From: Methanobrevibacter sp.
Lineage (GTDB): Archaea; Methanobacteriota; Methanobacteria; Methanobacteriales; Methanobacteriaceae
Length of the DNA: 53,759 nt
Direction: 5' to 3'
Assembly (NCBI RefSeq): GCF_017410345.1
Contig: NZ_JAFQQZ010000023.1
Location: 1 to 53,759, forward strand
Shown: piece by piece, positions 35,875 to 44,465 of the stretch
How positions within the stretch are numbered: position 1 is the stretch's first letter
How the letters are laid out: the number at the start of each line of letters is the position of its first letter
The notes under the pieces: model-generated
Database searches by the model: none
What the model saw: the letters and a program-made list of their open reading frames with translations, nothing else
What the model was told of the DNA's origin: nothing
Made by a program: the position numbers and the translations under genes

Positions 35875-35902
35875 AAAATAGTTTTTTAGCTATTTTTATT
35901 AG
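35875..35902. terminator. Hairpin terminator between convergent genes
   Basis: AAAATAG..AGCTATTTT at 35875-35896 forms the same hairpin as at 4985 with one G-T wobble, and a T-rich tail follows on the plus strand. The opposite gene's stop at 35909 is close, so it may serve both directions. Confidence 0.6.
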
Positions 35903-35908
35903 ATTTAT

Positions 35909-36592
35909 TCATTCATACTTTTTCAACAGCTCTCTATAATTGCCGATTTGCAACTCAAGGCTTGTTATGGTGGCATTATTGTCTTTAGCCAATTGCTTTG
36001 CAGATTCAATCATCTCTTCAATTGTCTTATCCTGCTTTTCTATTATTGAATCCTTTTGAGTGAGCAGATTGTCATAGGTTTTGCTTATTTTCTTCAATTG
36101 CAATTCCAGATTGTCACTATTGCTGCGAATTTGCTCCTTATAGTCATTGATCAATGTTCTGAGATAGTTGATTTGATCCTGCTTGTCATCGATGATAGCC
36201 ATCTTTTCATTGATTTTCTTTTCCAGATCATCCATCTCTTTCATTCTGGACTTTTCATAATTGATTTCATTTTTCAATTTCAAGTCAAGCTTTTCCTTTT
36301 CGAACTTGTATTTGATGAGGGTGTTGTTCAGCTTGCTTATCTTTTCCTGGCTTTCATCCAGCTTCTGACTGTATTCATCAATCTCAACCGCTTTCAATTC
36401 CAAGTCATTTCTGATGTCCTCAATCTTTTCATCCTTCAATGACAGTTCATATTCCAATTCCTGAATCTCTTCCTTCTTGATTTCAAGTTCCTCTTTCAGT
36501 TCTCTGATTTCAGCAATCAGCTTTTTGTTATTGGAATTGTTTTTATTTCTCTTTTTGGAATTATTATTTTTCTTTGATGAATTTTCAGTCAT
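35909..36592 (-). CDS. Cytoplasmic coiled-coil protein
   Basis: No family recognised. The first 24 residues are Lys/Asn/Ser-rich and disordered; residues 25-227 are one long, heptad-patterned coiled coil (LKEELEIKKEEIQELEYEL and so on) with no signal peptide, membrane helix or cysteines. Such proteins can be structural spacers or chromosome-associated factors; low complexity makes homology searches unreliable. GAGGATTTGAA precedes the ATG. It lies between convergent EF-hand genes and gatA with its own spacer on each side. Function unknown. Confidence 0.7.
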   Translation of the reverse strand: MTENSSKKNNNSKKRNKNNSNNKKLIAEIRELKEELEIKKEEIQELEYELSLKDEKIEDIRNDLELKAVEIDEYSQKLDESQEKISKLNNTLIKYKFEKEKLDLKLKNEINYEKSRMKEMDDLEKKINEKMAIIDDKQDQINYLRTLINDYKEQIRSNSDNLELQLKKISKTYDNLLTQKDSIIEKQDKTIEEMIESAKQLAKDNNATITSLELQIGNYRELLKKYE

Positions 36593-36639
36593 TTCAAATC
36601 CTCATTAAATTATGAAAAAAAGTAAAAAAATTAGTAAAA

Positions 36640-36680
36640 TTTAAAAAATAAAAAAAGTAGATAATAGCTAAATAGCTATT
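36640..36680 (-). terminator. Hairpin terminator after gatA
   Basis: AATAGCT (36663-36669) and AGCTATT (36674-36680) form a 7-base stem with an AAAT loop. On the minus strand a T-rich run follows at 36662-36640. The stem sequence belongs to the same AGCTATT family as the hairpins at 4985 and 35875. Confidence 0.65.
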
Positions 36681-36695
36681 AAAATAGATTTAAAC

Positions 36696-38081
36696 TTATT
36701 TTGCATATTCAAATGCAGCCATTGCCTTGACGATCTTTGCATCGTCTTGAGGTTTTGCCTGCAATTGCAATCCTACAGGAATGCCGTCCACTTCACCCGC
36801 CTTTACGCTAGCTGCAGGAATACCTGCCAAGTTGGCGATTACGGTAAGGACGTCGTATGCATACATTTCCATAGGCTCCAATTCCTCACCTAATTTGTGT
36901 GGCAATTTAGGAACGGTTGGACCTACGATCAAGTCAACCCCTTCAAGCATCTCATTGATTTCATTTCTAATGACTGTTCTTGCCTGAAGCGCTTTTTGAT
37001 AGTATTTTCCGCTGAATTCCTTTTGTGAAATGTATGAACCCATTTGGATTCTTCTAAGCACTTCAGCTCCGCATACCTCTTCGATTCTTGAACCGTATTT
37101 TCTTCCGTCATATTTTCTGGTTGCAGAGAAGAATTCCACATAGTTGATGAGGTAGTAGGTAGGAAGACAGATGTCAATGTAATTGAAACTCAATTCAACT
37201 ACTTCCGCACCCAATTCCTCTAACTTTGCAACTGATTCATCGATGATTGCATTGATCTCATCATTGGTGACTTCCTTGAACTGCTTGCAGGTAGCTATTT
37301 TCATTCCTTCAAGTGGCTTTTCGCATCCTTTCACGTTTTCTGCTATTTCAGTGAAGTTAGGAGCATCCCATTTCAAGGTGGTACACTCAGTTGGGTCGTA
37401 TCCGATGATTGTGTCAAGTGCAAGGGTGATTCCTGTGATGTCGCGGGCCATAGGACCGATTTGGTCAAGACTCATTGACAAATCAAGCAATCCTTGTCTT
37501 GAAACCGCACCATAGGTTGGCTTCATACCGAGAACTCCACAGTGGGAGGATGGGTTTCTGATTGATCCACCGGTATCTGAACCGATTGCAATGTCGCACA
37601 TTCCTGAAGCTACAGCCGCTGCGCTTCCTCCACTTGAACCTCCAGGGATTCTTCCAGGTGCAGCTGGGTTGTTTACAGCTCCATAGTATGAGGTTTCGGT
37701 TGAACTTCCTGCTGCAAACTCATCCATGTTGTTGATTCCGATGATGATTCCGTCTTCAGCCTTGATCTTCTTGACGACGGTTGCATCATAGCTTCCGATA
37801 TAGTCTTCCAAGGTCTTGGATGCAGCTGAAATTATGAAGTCTTCAACATTGATGTTTGCCTTGATACCGAATACCAATCCGGCAAGGGCTCCGACTTCCT
37901 CTCCAGCCTTGATTTTAGCGTCAATCTCTTCAGCTTTAGCAATGGCTTGCTCTTTGTTCAATTCGAGAAAAGCGTTAATGTCATCATTTTTTTCTTCAAT
38001 AACCTTAATATAAGCTTCCACATTTTCCTTTGCAGTAATTTCCTGATTTTTAATTGCATTTAATTTTTCAAGGATATTCAT
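36696..38081 (-). CDS. gatA: Aspartyl/glutamyl-tRNA amidotransferase subunit A
   Basis: Amidase subunit of GatCAB, which releases ammonia from glutamine to convert Asp-tRNA(Asn), and in some organisms Glu-tRNA(Gln), to the amide form. The Ser-cisSer-Lys triad is complete: K74 in FGIKAN, S149 in GGSSGGS and S173 in DTGGSIR. 461 residues from the ATG at 38081. The open frame runs 27 codons further, but AAAGGTGTTTCA sits before this ATG and the family begins here. gatB and gatC are not adjacent, as is common in methanogens. A stand-alone amidase is unlikely given the close match. Confidence 0.93.
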   Translation of the reverse strand: MNILEKLNAIKNQEITAKENVEAYIKVIEEKNDDINAFLELNKEQAIAKAEEIDAKIKAGEEVGALAGLVFGIKANINVEDFIISAASKTLEDYIGSYDATVVKKIKAEDGIIIGINNMDEFAAGSSTETSYYGAVNNPAAPGRIPGGSSGGSAAAVASGMCDIAIGSDTGGSIRNPSSHCGVLGMKPTYGAVSRQGLLDLSMSLDQIGPMARDITGITLALDTIIGYDPTECTTLKWDAPNFTEIAENVKGCEKPLEGMKIATCKQFKEVTNDEINAIIDESVAKLEELGAEVVELSFNYIDICLPTYYLINYVEFFSATRKYDGRKYGSRIEEVCGAEVLRRIQMGSYISQKEFSGKYYQKALQARTVIRNEINEMLEGVDLIVGPTVPKLPHKLGEELEPMEMYAYDVLTVIANLAGIPAASVKAGEVDGIPVGLQLQAKPQDDAKIVKAMAAFEYAK

Positions 38082-38269
38082 TGAAACACCTTTTTTCTTT
38101 AGAATAATTTTTAATAATTTGGTAAGTGTAATAAAACTTTTTAGACATTTTGAATTGGTCATAAAGTTTATTTTTATATAATATATTAACTTTATATTTT
38201 AAGGTTTAAATAATATTTGGTATTTGAAGTGATTTTTTTATCTATTTTTAAAAGTTTTAATTGGGGATG

Positions 38270-39208
38270 TTATTGAACATTTTCCAAATATTTCAATGCC
38301 TTTTTAGACCATTCTGCATCCATTAATAATGCTCTCCCAATCCCAATCAGGTCACAGAATCCTTCATTCAACAGATTTTCAGCATCTTTAGCTTTCTTAA
38401 CGCCACCGGTAAGAATCACAGGAACATCACATGAGTCCTTAGCTATTTTGCTGAGCTGCCTAAAGTATCCTGGCTCCTTGCTGTTTGGATTCACATATCT
38501 GCAAAGGCCTCCGCTGATGTCAATCAAATCAGCTCCAGATTTTACAAAAGATTCAACGGCTATTGGTATATCTTCAAGCTTTGATCCCCCTTCAAGATAA
38601 TCATAGGCGCCAAAGCGGATGGCTATGACATAATCCTCACCTACAGCCTCACGGACATCTGCGATTATTTCATTATGCAATCTAATGCGATTTTCGAGGG
38701 TTCCGCCATAATCATCAGTTCTTTTGTTGGTGTATGGTGAATAGAACTGGCTTAGGAAGTATCCGTGAGCGGCATGTATTTCCACACCATCGAAGCCCGC
38801 TTTCTTGCTACGTACAGCAGCCTTGACAAATGATTCCTTCACATGATCTATTTCATCAAGGGTCATTTCATTCAAATTGAGTTTATTATGAGATATTGAT
38901 TCAATGCCGGCGTGGTTCAATTGAGCTATTGCAAAGCTGCCTTTTGAATGTATGGCATCAGTCAATTTCCTAAATCCATCGATAACACTGTCATCTGCCA
39001 TTGAAAGCTGTTTAGGGCTTGCAATCCCTTCCGGTGAAACGTATTCGTGCTCCACTATTATAAGGCCTGTGCCTTCTGCCCTTTTGGCGTAGTATTCAAT
39101 CAATGCATCACTGACCTTTCCCTCATCACTCAATTCCCTTGCCATCGGAGGCATCATAATGCGATTTGGAATTGTAATGTTCTTTATTTTCAAAGCTGTG
39201 TTTAGCAT
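38270..39208 (-). CDS. NADH:flavin oxidoreductase, Old Yellow Enzyme family
   Basis: FMN-binding TIM barrel. Visible are the start KIKNITIPNRIMMPPMA, the active-site region QLNHAG, the family motif GFDGVEIHAAHGYFLSQFYSP with the substrate-binding histidines, NKRTDDYGG, and the FMN phosphate loop VILTGGVK..LIGIGRALL. At 312 residues it is the short form that lacks the C-terminal iron-sulfur and FAD domains of 2,4-dienoyl-CoA reductase. It probably reduces an alkene in an unsaturated carbonyl; physiological substrate unknown. AAGTGAAATT precedes the ATG. Monocistronic. Confidence 0.9.
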   Translation of the reverse strand: MLNTALKIKNITIPNRIMMPPMARELSDEGKVSDALIEYYAKRAEGTGLIIVEHEYVSPEGIASPKQLSMADDSVIDGFRKLTDAIHSKGSFAIAQLNHAGIESISHNKLNLNEMTLDEIDHVKESFVKAAVRSKKAGFDGVEIHAAHGYFLSQFYSPYTNKRTDDYGGTLENRIRLHNEIIADVREAVGEDYVIAIRFGAYDYLEGGSKLEDIPIAVESFVKSGADLIDISGGLCRYVNPNSKEPGYFRQLSKIAKDSCDVPVILTGGVKKAKDAENLLNEGFCDLIGIGRALLMDAEWSKKALKYLENVQ

Positions 39209-39376
39209 AATTTCACTTATTTGATTCTAATTTTAAATTTTATTTCATCAATTTATTACGAATCTTCTTATTTTTTACAGAATATTATTACAAGATTTAT
39301 ATATTAATAGTTTTAAATTATATTTAATAAAAGCTTATTTAAAAATTTTATTTAAATCAATAATTTTCCCAATGAG

Positions 39377-40183
39377 ATGATTGAAATGACCAAGAAAGCC
39401 ATTGTATTTGATAACTCCGGAACATTGATAGAAAGGTTTCGGGTCATAAAGGATGTTTCCACAGGAGAACTGATCACTCATGTCAACTCCTTAGACCTTA
39501 TAGACAGCTGCTTGAATGCGGCCCTCGTTGTTCTTCAATTCAATACAAAACGTCTCACTGGCCTCAATCCAGATACATTGATAAGCGATTTCATTTTGGA
39601 AAACAACATTGATTTTGACATCAGCTATTATTCAACAGAGGTTTCCAAGGAGGAAATAACAGCCATTTTGGAAAAGGATTCCGCTGTTATAAAGGACATT
39701 ACAGATACTTTCCCATTATTGAAGGAAAGGGTTCCAAATATGGAAATATGCAACGGTTCAGCTGTCATTATAGATATTGCAGAGGAAAGAATAGCTTATA
39801 CAATCACATCTGCAGGGCAGTTGTTCGGCGGTGTCAAGGATACAATAGCCAAGCTTCAGGATAATGATATAGATGTCTTCATTGCTTCAGGGGACAGGTC
39901 CGGAGCAATCAAGAGGCTTGCAAACATTACAGGCATACCTGAAGAGCATGCATTTGCAACAGCAAGCACCCATGGAAAAGCGGAAATTGTTGCAAATCTT
40001 CAACATGAAGGGTATAAGGTAATGATGGTTGGTGATGGCCCAAATGATATTTTGGCATTTGAGCAAGCTGATAGAGCAGTTCTAACTACAGAACAGAAAG
40101 ATGGCGATTTTCCAGACAAATTGAAAGGATATGCTGATTTTGTAATAGAAGACATTTCCGAAGTTCTTCAAATCGATTTCTAA
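39377..40183 (+). CDS. HAD-superfamily phosphatase, P-type-ATPase-like
   Basis: Soluble HAD hydrolase with the P-type ATPase catalytic layout. Motif I is DNSGT (nucleophile Asp near residue 12), motif II is IASGD, motif III lysine is in STHGKAEIV, and motif IV is MVGDGPNDILAF. The 268 residues contain an insert after motif I, as in the archaeal soluble P-type-ATPase-like phosphatases. No membrane helices, so it is not a pump. Start is ATG 39377, or ATG 39386 three codons later. It stands alone between divergent and convergent neighbours. Substrate unknown. Confidence 0.83.
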   Translation: MIEMTKKAIVFDNSGTLIERFRVIKDVSTGELITHVNSLDLIDSCLNAALVVLQFNTKRLTGLNPDTLISDFILENNIDFDISYYSTEVSKEEITAILEKDSAVIKDITDTFPLLKERVPNMEICNGSAVIIDIAEERIAYTITSAGQLFGGVKDTIAKLQDNDIDVFIASGDRSGAIKRLANITGIPEEHAFATASTHGKAEIVANLQHEGYKVMMVGDGPNDILAFEQADRAVLTTEQKDGDFPDKLKGYADFVIEDISEVLQIDF

Positions 40184-40255
40184 ACTTTTAAAAAAAGTAT
40201 AATAAAAATTTTTTCTCATTATTTTTTATATTTTTAGTCTAAAAACCTATTTTTT

Positions 40256-41011
40256 CTAATTTTCCCTTAAGAAATCCTCTATTACCTTTTTGCTTTTTAA
40301 AACATTATCGAAATTATTCAATTCAATTATTCCATGATCCACATATTTCAATAGATTCAAGTCAAGGGTTCCGTCACCGACAGCCTGGTGCTTGTCCTTT
40401 ATTCCATCATTGTCATTGATATGATTGTAAAGAATGTTAGGAATCTTGAAGAAGCTTTCCTGGTCCTCACAGGTGTTCACATGGCCCAAATCTATTGTGA
40501 TGCTGCAGCCTGTCTCATTGGTGAGGTTTTCAAGTTCATATGCACGGTTTCCAAGATAAGAGAAACGTTCAGGCATGTTTTCTATGGATATCTTTGCTTC
40601 CTTATCCTCCGCATAAGCAACCAGCTCATGGGTTGATTCGGTCAGGAATCCAAGAGCCATATCCCTTAGGAATTTTTCAGGCCTGCCTATCTTTCCAGGA
40701 TGGGCAGTCACCCCGATGGCACCTATCTCATCGGCAAGGTCAAGGCACTGTTTGGTTTGCTTTACGGATTCCCTTCGAATTCCGTCATTCAGGCTTGCAA
40801 GATTTATATCAACGTTTACAGCATGCATGTAAATGTCAAGGTCATATGAGTGGAATGCTTCAGTAATTTCCTTGTTTCCAAGTAAAAGGTCCTGTCTATA
40901 TGGGCCTTCCGCAAGCAATTCAACACTGTCAAATCCATTGTCTTCCGCTATCGAAAGCATCTCATCTACATCTTTCATGAAAAGTGAAAGAAGTGAAAAC
41001 CCTAATTTCAT
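40256..41011 (-). CDS. Xylose isomerase-like TIM-barrel / AP-endonuclease family 2 protein
   Basis: Sugar phosphate isomerase/epimerase superfamily. Visible metal-site segments are VELLAEG near the start, THPGKIG (HPG, residues about 98-105), SIENMPE (catalytic Glu), DLGHVN and HINDNDG, ending in GDGTLDL. The spacing of Glu, Asp, His and Glu ligands fits a divalent-metal barrel. GGGGATTAAA precedes the ATG. DNA repair endonuclease IV is related in fold but has a different motif set, so a sugar or cyclitol substrate is more likely. It sits alone beside a prominent hairpin at 41101. Confidence 0.82.
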   Translation of the reverse strand: MKLGFSLLSLFMKDVDEMLSIAEDNGFDSVELLAEGPYRQDLLLGNKEITEAFHSYDLDIYMHAVNVDINLASLNDGIRRESVKQTKQCLDLADEIGAIGVTAHPGKIGRPEKFLRDMALGFLTESTHELVAYAEDKEAKISIENMPERFSYLGNRAYELENLTNETGCSITIDLGHVNTCEDQESFFKIPNILYNHINDNDGIKDKHQAVGDGTLDLNLLKYVDHGIIELNNFDNVLKSKKVIEDFLREN

Positions 41012-41100
41012 TTTAATCCCCTATTTTTTTTAAATTAGTTTCTTTTAAAATTTAATTATTCTTAAATTATCCTAAATTAAAAGTTAAATTATCTTACTCA

Positions 41101-41147
41101 TTGATAGACAATGGAATCTATTTAAATAGACTCCCATTATCTATCAA
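41101..41147. repeat. 47-base nested inverted repeat (long hairpin)
   Basis: Outer arms TTGATAGACAATGG (41101-41114) and CCATTATCTATCAA (41134-41147) pair with one mismatch. Inside is a perfect 14-base palindrome, TCTATTTAAATAGA (41117-41130). No T-run follows on either strand, so it is not a standard terminator. It lies about 50 bases past the stop of the ParA partner gene. Confidence 0.85.
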
Positions 41148-41198
41148 TTCCTTTGATTTATTGATGTTATAGTAGGTAATCCTAAATTTTACAAATTT

Positions 41199-41849
41199 TT
41201 ATAAATGATTGAATAGTGTCCAGATTTCAGGATACTTTTCAGCTATTGCAGCATCTATCAGATTTGATGCCTCATTGCTTATGCTGAATTCAGGTTCGGT
41301 CTTTCTCAAGTACCTTAGCACAGCTGCAGATCTTGCTGACCATAATGTGATTCTTGGATTATTTTCCACAGTTTCGATGACTTCATCTACCAGTTTTTCC
41401 TCTTTTTCTGTAAGAAGACTACCAACTTCTTTTAAATCATCGGATGCTTCAATAATTTTGGTACTTTCTTCTGTCTCTTCATTTAAATCAACTGTAGAAT
41501 CAATATTTTTTACACTTGTTTTGGAGTTTATTTTTTCTTCATCATTTTCGCTATCCTCAGCGATTATTTCATCATCATTGAAGAAAACATTTGTGTAGTC
41601 AGAAGAGTCTTTAGGTTTTTCTTCTTCCTCCTCTTCATCAGCTGATTTTTCCAAAACCTGAATTTCATCCTCACCTTCAAATTCCTCTTCAACTTCTTCA
41701 ACCAGTTCCTCAAAAGTCTTGCTGTCTTCTTCAGCACTTTTCAATATGTCTTCTAAACTTATGCCTTCTTCTATTTCTGTCTCTTCAATATTTGGAATCA
41801 AGGAATCCAATCCTCTTCCCAATCCTGAATTCTTTTCCTTTTTAGCCAT
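41199..41849 (-). CDS. Acidic ParA-partner candidate with ParB-like N-terminal motif
   Basis: No family recognised as a whole. Residues 9-20 read GLGRGLDSLIPN, the conserved N-terminal motif that bacterial ParB/Spo0J uses to stimulate ParA/Soj ATPase. The ParB body (NP-QPR box, GERR CTP-binding motif, helix-turn-helix) is missing. A long Glu/Asp-rich disordered middle (20-150) follows, and the last 60 residues form a predicted helical domain (ITLWSARSAAVLRYLRK..). The gene starts 75 bases after parA, same strand. I infer a ParA-activating partner that uses another way to reach DNA, or none. Confidence 0.7.
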   Translation of the reverse strand: MAKKEKNSGLGRGLDSLIPNIEETEIEEGISLEDILKSAEEDSKTFEELVEEVEEEFEGEDEIQVLEKSADEEEEEEKPKDSSDYTNVFFNDDEIIAEDSENDEEKINSKTSVKNIDSTVDLNEETEESTKIIEASDDLKEVGSLLTEKEEKLVDEVIETVENNPRITLWSARSAAVLRYLRKTEPEFSISNEASNLIDAAIAEKYPEIWTLFNHL

Positions 41850-41924
41850 TTTACCAAACCCTTTCGTGTTTTCAAATAATTTATTCTAATATCGTAATCT
41901 TAATAATTGAAAATATTTCATCAT

Positions 41925-42698
41925 CTATTTTTCATCCATTTCCAACAATTCCTTTGCAAGCTTCAGGTAAGCTATTGACCCTTTGCTTTGGGGATCATAA
42001 ACTATGCAAGGCTTTCCGTAACTTGGGGCCTCTGCCAAGCGTATGTTCCTTGGAATGGTTGTGTTGAATACATATTCCTTGTCCTTGAAGTATTTCTTGA
42101 GTTCGGAATATACCTCTCTGCCTAACCTGGTTCTTGCATCATAGAGTGTTAAGAGTATGCCCTTTATTGGAGTTGGACTTCTTAGTCTTGTTTCCACAAG
42201 CTTGATTGTGTTCATGAGATCTGCCAATCCTTCAAGTGCAAAGTATTCCGCTTGAATCGGTATCAATACGCTGTCTGCAGCAATCAATGAGTTTATAGTT
42301 ATTATACCAAGTGATGGCGGCAAGTCTATAATGATGTAGTCGAAAATGCCTTTTATAGGTTCAAGAAGATTTTTAAGTGCAATGTGATAGTTTGCTTCCT
42401 TGCTCAATTCCACTTCGATTCCGCTTAAGTCAATATTGCTTGGAAGTATGAAAAGGTTTTCGATTTTTGTTGGAATTGTAGCTTTTTGAACACTGCATTC
42501 GTTTACCAAAGCTGTGTATACTGTCTTCTTGATTTCTGTCTTGTTTATTCCGAAACTTGTTGTTGCATTGGCTTGGGGATCCATATCGACTACGAGCACT
42601 GCCTTACCCATGGCAGCAAGTGATGTCGCCAGGTTCACCACAGTAGTGGTCTTTCCGCATCCGCCCTTCTGATTCATTACGGCAATTGTTTCTCCCAT
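41925..42698 (-). CDS. ParA/Soj-family chromosome-partitioning ATPase
   Basis: Deviant Walker A ATPase. KGGCGKTT is at residues 11-18 with the signature lysine, VDMDPQANAT follows (A' motif), and IIDLPPSLG is Walker B. EYFALEGL and RLAEAPSYGKP match Soj more than MinD, whose membrane helix is missing. 257 residues is the compact form without an N-terminal regulator domain. It probably positions or segregates chromosomes by cycling on DNA. AGGAGA precedes the ATG. A TTATAAC repeat cluster is upstream and the ParB-motif protein gene downstream, making a par-like locus. Confidence 0.9.
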   Translation of the reverse strand: MGETIAVMNQKGGCGKTTTVVNLATSLAAMGKAVLVVDMDPQANATTSFGINKTEIKKTVYTALVNECSVQKATIPTKIENLFILPSNIDLSGIEVELSKEANYHIALKNLLEPIKGIFDYIIIDLPPSLGIITINSLIAADSVLIPIQAEYFALEGLADLMNTIKLVETRLRSPTPIKGILLTLYDARTRLGREVYSELKKYFKDKEYVFNTTIPRNIRLAEAPSYGKPCIVYDPQSKGSIAYLKLAKELLEMDEK

Positions 42699-42756
42699 TA
42701 TATTAATTCTCCTTAGTATTTTTTCTTAAAATAAAGTGATTTTTTAATGAAAATTT

Positions 42757-42930
42757 CTAACTTATAACGAAAAAGTTAGCAATTATTTCTTATATATTAT
42801 AATTTATAACTTATAATATATAAGTTTTAAGTTATTTCTTATTACTTTTACTTTATACCTTATCATTTATAAGTTTTTATTTTTAACTTATTAGTTATAA
42901 CTTATAACTTATAACTTATTACTTATAACT
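42757..42930. repeat. TTATAAC tandem repeats and inverted repeats upstream of parA
   Basis: Five 7-base units in tandem (42895-42929): TTATAAC three times, TTATTAC, TTATAAC. Further copies of AACTTATAA and its complement are scattered at 42806-42835 and 42881-42894. CTAACTT (42757-42763) and AAGTTAG (42773-42779) form an inverted repeat close to the parA start. Together they fill the 378-base spacer between trpB2 and parA. A parA operator or centromere-like site are both possible. Confidence 0.75.
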
Positions 42931-43028
42931 AAAAAGTATTATAAAAAATGTGTGAAAAAATAGATAAAATAGATAAAAATATTAAAAAAAAAGAATAAAA
43001 AAGAGGGAGGTTTCACATTAAAGTGAAA

Positions 43029-43073
43029 AGAGTTTTGGTCAAGGTTTTTGAGCCAAAGGCTCAAAAAGCTTGG
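43029..43073 (-). repeat. 3'-end hairpin repeat element, copy 2
   Basis: Contains a perfect 10-base stem, TTTTTGAGCC (43045-43054) and GGCTCAAAAA (43058-43067), with an AAA loop, followed on the minus strand by CCTTGACCAAAACTCTTT. It begins a few bases past the trpB2 stop. The whole stretch matches the element at 7236-7279 in the same orientation relative to the upstream gene. It probably terminates or stabilises the trpB2 transcript. Confidence 0.8.
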
Positions 43074-43076
43074 ATG

Positions 43077-44378
43077 CTATTTGGAGTTTTCCATAGATCC
43101 ATCCATAAAGCTTGCGTAACCTTTGAAGTCCATTAAACCATGGCCAGAGAAGTTGACAACAATGGTTTTTTCCTCACCGGTTTCCTTACATTTCTTAGCT
43201 TCATCAATAGCTGCCTTGATTGCATGGTTTGTTTCAGGTGCTGGAATGATTCCTTCGCACATTGCAAACATCTTACCTGCTGCAAAGACATCCCTTTGAT
43301 GGGCTGTTACAGGTTTGATGTAGCCTAATTCCTTAAGCAATGACACTTGTGTGTTCATACCATGGTATCTGAGTCCGCCTGCATGTACGGAAGGAGCTAC
43401 GAAATCGTGTCCTAAAGTAAACATCTTCAATAGTGGAGTGAATCCCATATTGTCTCCAAAGTCGTATCTGTATTCCCCTTCGGTCAATGTAGGACATGCT
43501 GAAGGCTCTACAGCTATGAATTCTGTATCGCTGTTTCCTTGGATCTTGTCTTTAAGGAATGGGAACAAGGATCCGCCGAAGTTACTTCCACCACCAACAC
43601 AGGCAATCATTGTGTCAGGTTCCGCTTCAGCCTTTTCAAGCTGCAATTTGATTTCCTGACCTATGGTTGTTTGATGCAGGATAACGTGGTTCAATACGCT
43701 ACCAAGGGTGTATTTCACATTATCGTATTTCAATGCATCTTCAACAGCTTCGGAAATTGCGATTCCAAGGGAACCTGGAGTGTCTGGAGTTTCTGCAAGC
43801 ACTTTTCTACCAACTTCTGTATTAGTACTTGGAGAAGCATGAACATCCCCATCATACAATTGCATGATGGTTTTTCTGAAAGGCTTTTGATCATATGAAA
43901 CCCTTACCATATAGACGGTACAGTCGATACCCATCATGGATGCTGCAAGGGATAATGCAGTACCCCATTGACCTGCACCGGTTTCTGTGGTAATTCTTTC
44001 GACACCTTCCTTTTTAGCATAGTATGCCTGAGCTATTGCACTGTTCAGCTTGTGAGAACCCGTTGGAGAGGTGTCTTCCCGCTTATAGTAAATCTTTGCA
44101 GGGGTGTTGAGTTTCTCTTCCAATCCTCTTGCTCTGCATAAAGGAGTAGGTCTTCCTAATCTTTGGTAGAGTTCCCTTACCTCTTTTGGGATATCTATGT
44201 ATCTGTCGGTAGCGAACTCTTGATTAAGACATTCGTTTACGAATATTTTAGGCAATGTGCCTATTTGATCCTTTCCTTCACTGTTTTTAGGAGCAGGAAG
44301 TTCTACAGGTAAATCAGCGTTAATATTGTACCATTTGGTTGGTACTTCATCATTAGTTAAATCAATTCTGTATTGCAT
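43077..44378 (-). CDS. trpB: Tryptophan synthase beta chain-like protein, TrpB2 type
   Basis: PLP enzyme joining indole with serine, or possibly acting on O-phosphoserine. PLP lysine is K110 in TGSHKLNSA, with ETGAGQWG and CVGGGSNFGG (phosphate loop) following. The longer N-terminus and PTPLCRARGLEEKL identify the TrpB2 group, which does not form the standard TrpA complex. 433 residues is typical of TrpB2. GTGATATT precedes the ATG. No other trp gene is adjacent. A cluster of GTAC boxes in its promoter suggests tryptophan-responsive control by a TrpY-type repressor. Confidence 0.93.
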   Translation of the reverse strand: MQYRIDLTNDEVPTKWYNINADLPVELPAPKNSEGKDQIGTLPKIFVNECLNQEFATDRYIDIPKEVRELYQRLGRPTPLCRARGLEEKLNTPAKIYYKREDTSPTGSHKLNSAIAQAYYAKKEGVERITTETGAGQWGTALSLAASMMGIDCTVYMVRVSYDQKPFRKTIMQLYDGDVHASPSTNTEVGRKVLAETPDTPGSLGIAISEAVEDALKYDNVKYTLGSVLNHVILHQTTIGQEIKLQLEKAEAEPDTMIACVGGGSNFGGSLFPFLKDKIQGNSDTEFIAVEPSACPTLTEGEYRYDFGDNMGFTPLLKMFTLGHDFVAPSVHAGGLRYHGMNTQVSLLKELGYIKPVTAHQRDVFAAGKMFAMCEGIIPAPETNHAIKAAIDEAKKCKETGEEKTIVVNFSGHGLMDFKGYASFMDGSMENSK

Positions 44379-44465
44379 AATATCACATTTTGTTTTTTGA
44401 TAATTTTTTAGAAATCTAATTTTAGAACATTGGAATTAGATAAATTTTCTTCTTCCAAATCATTC

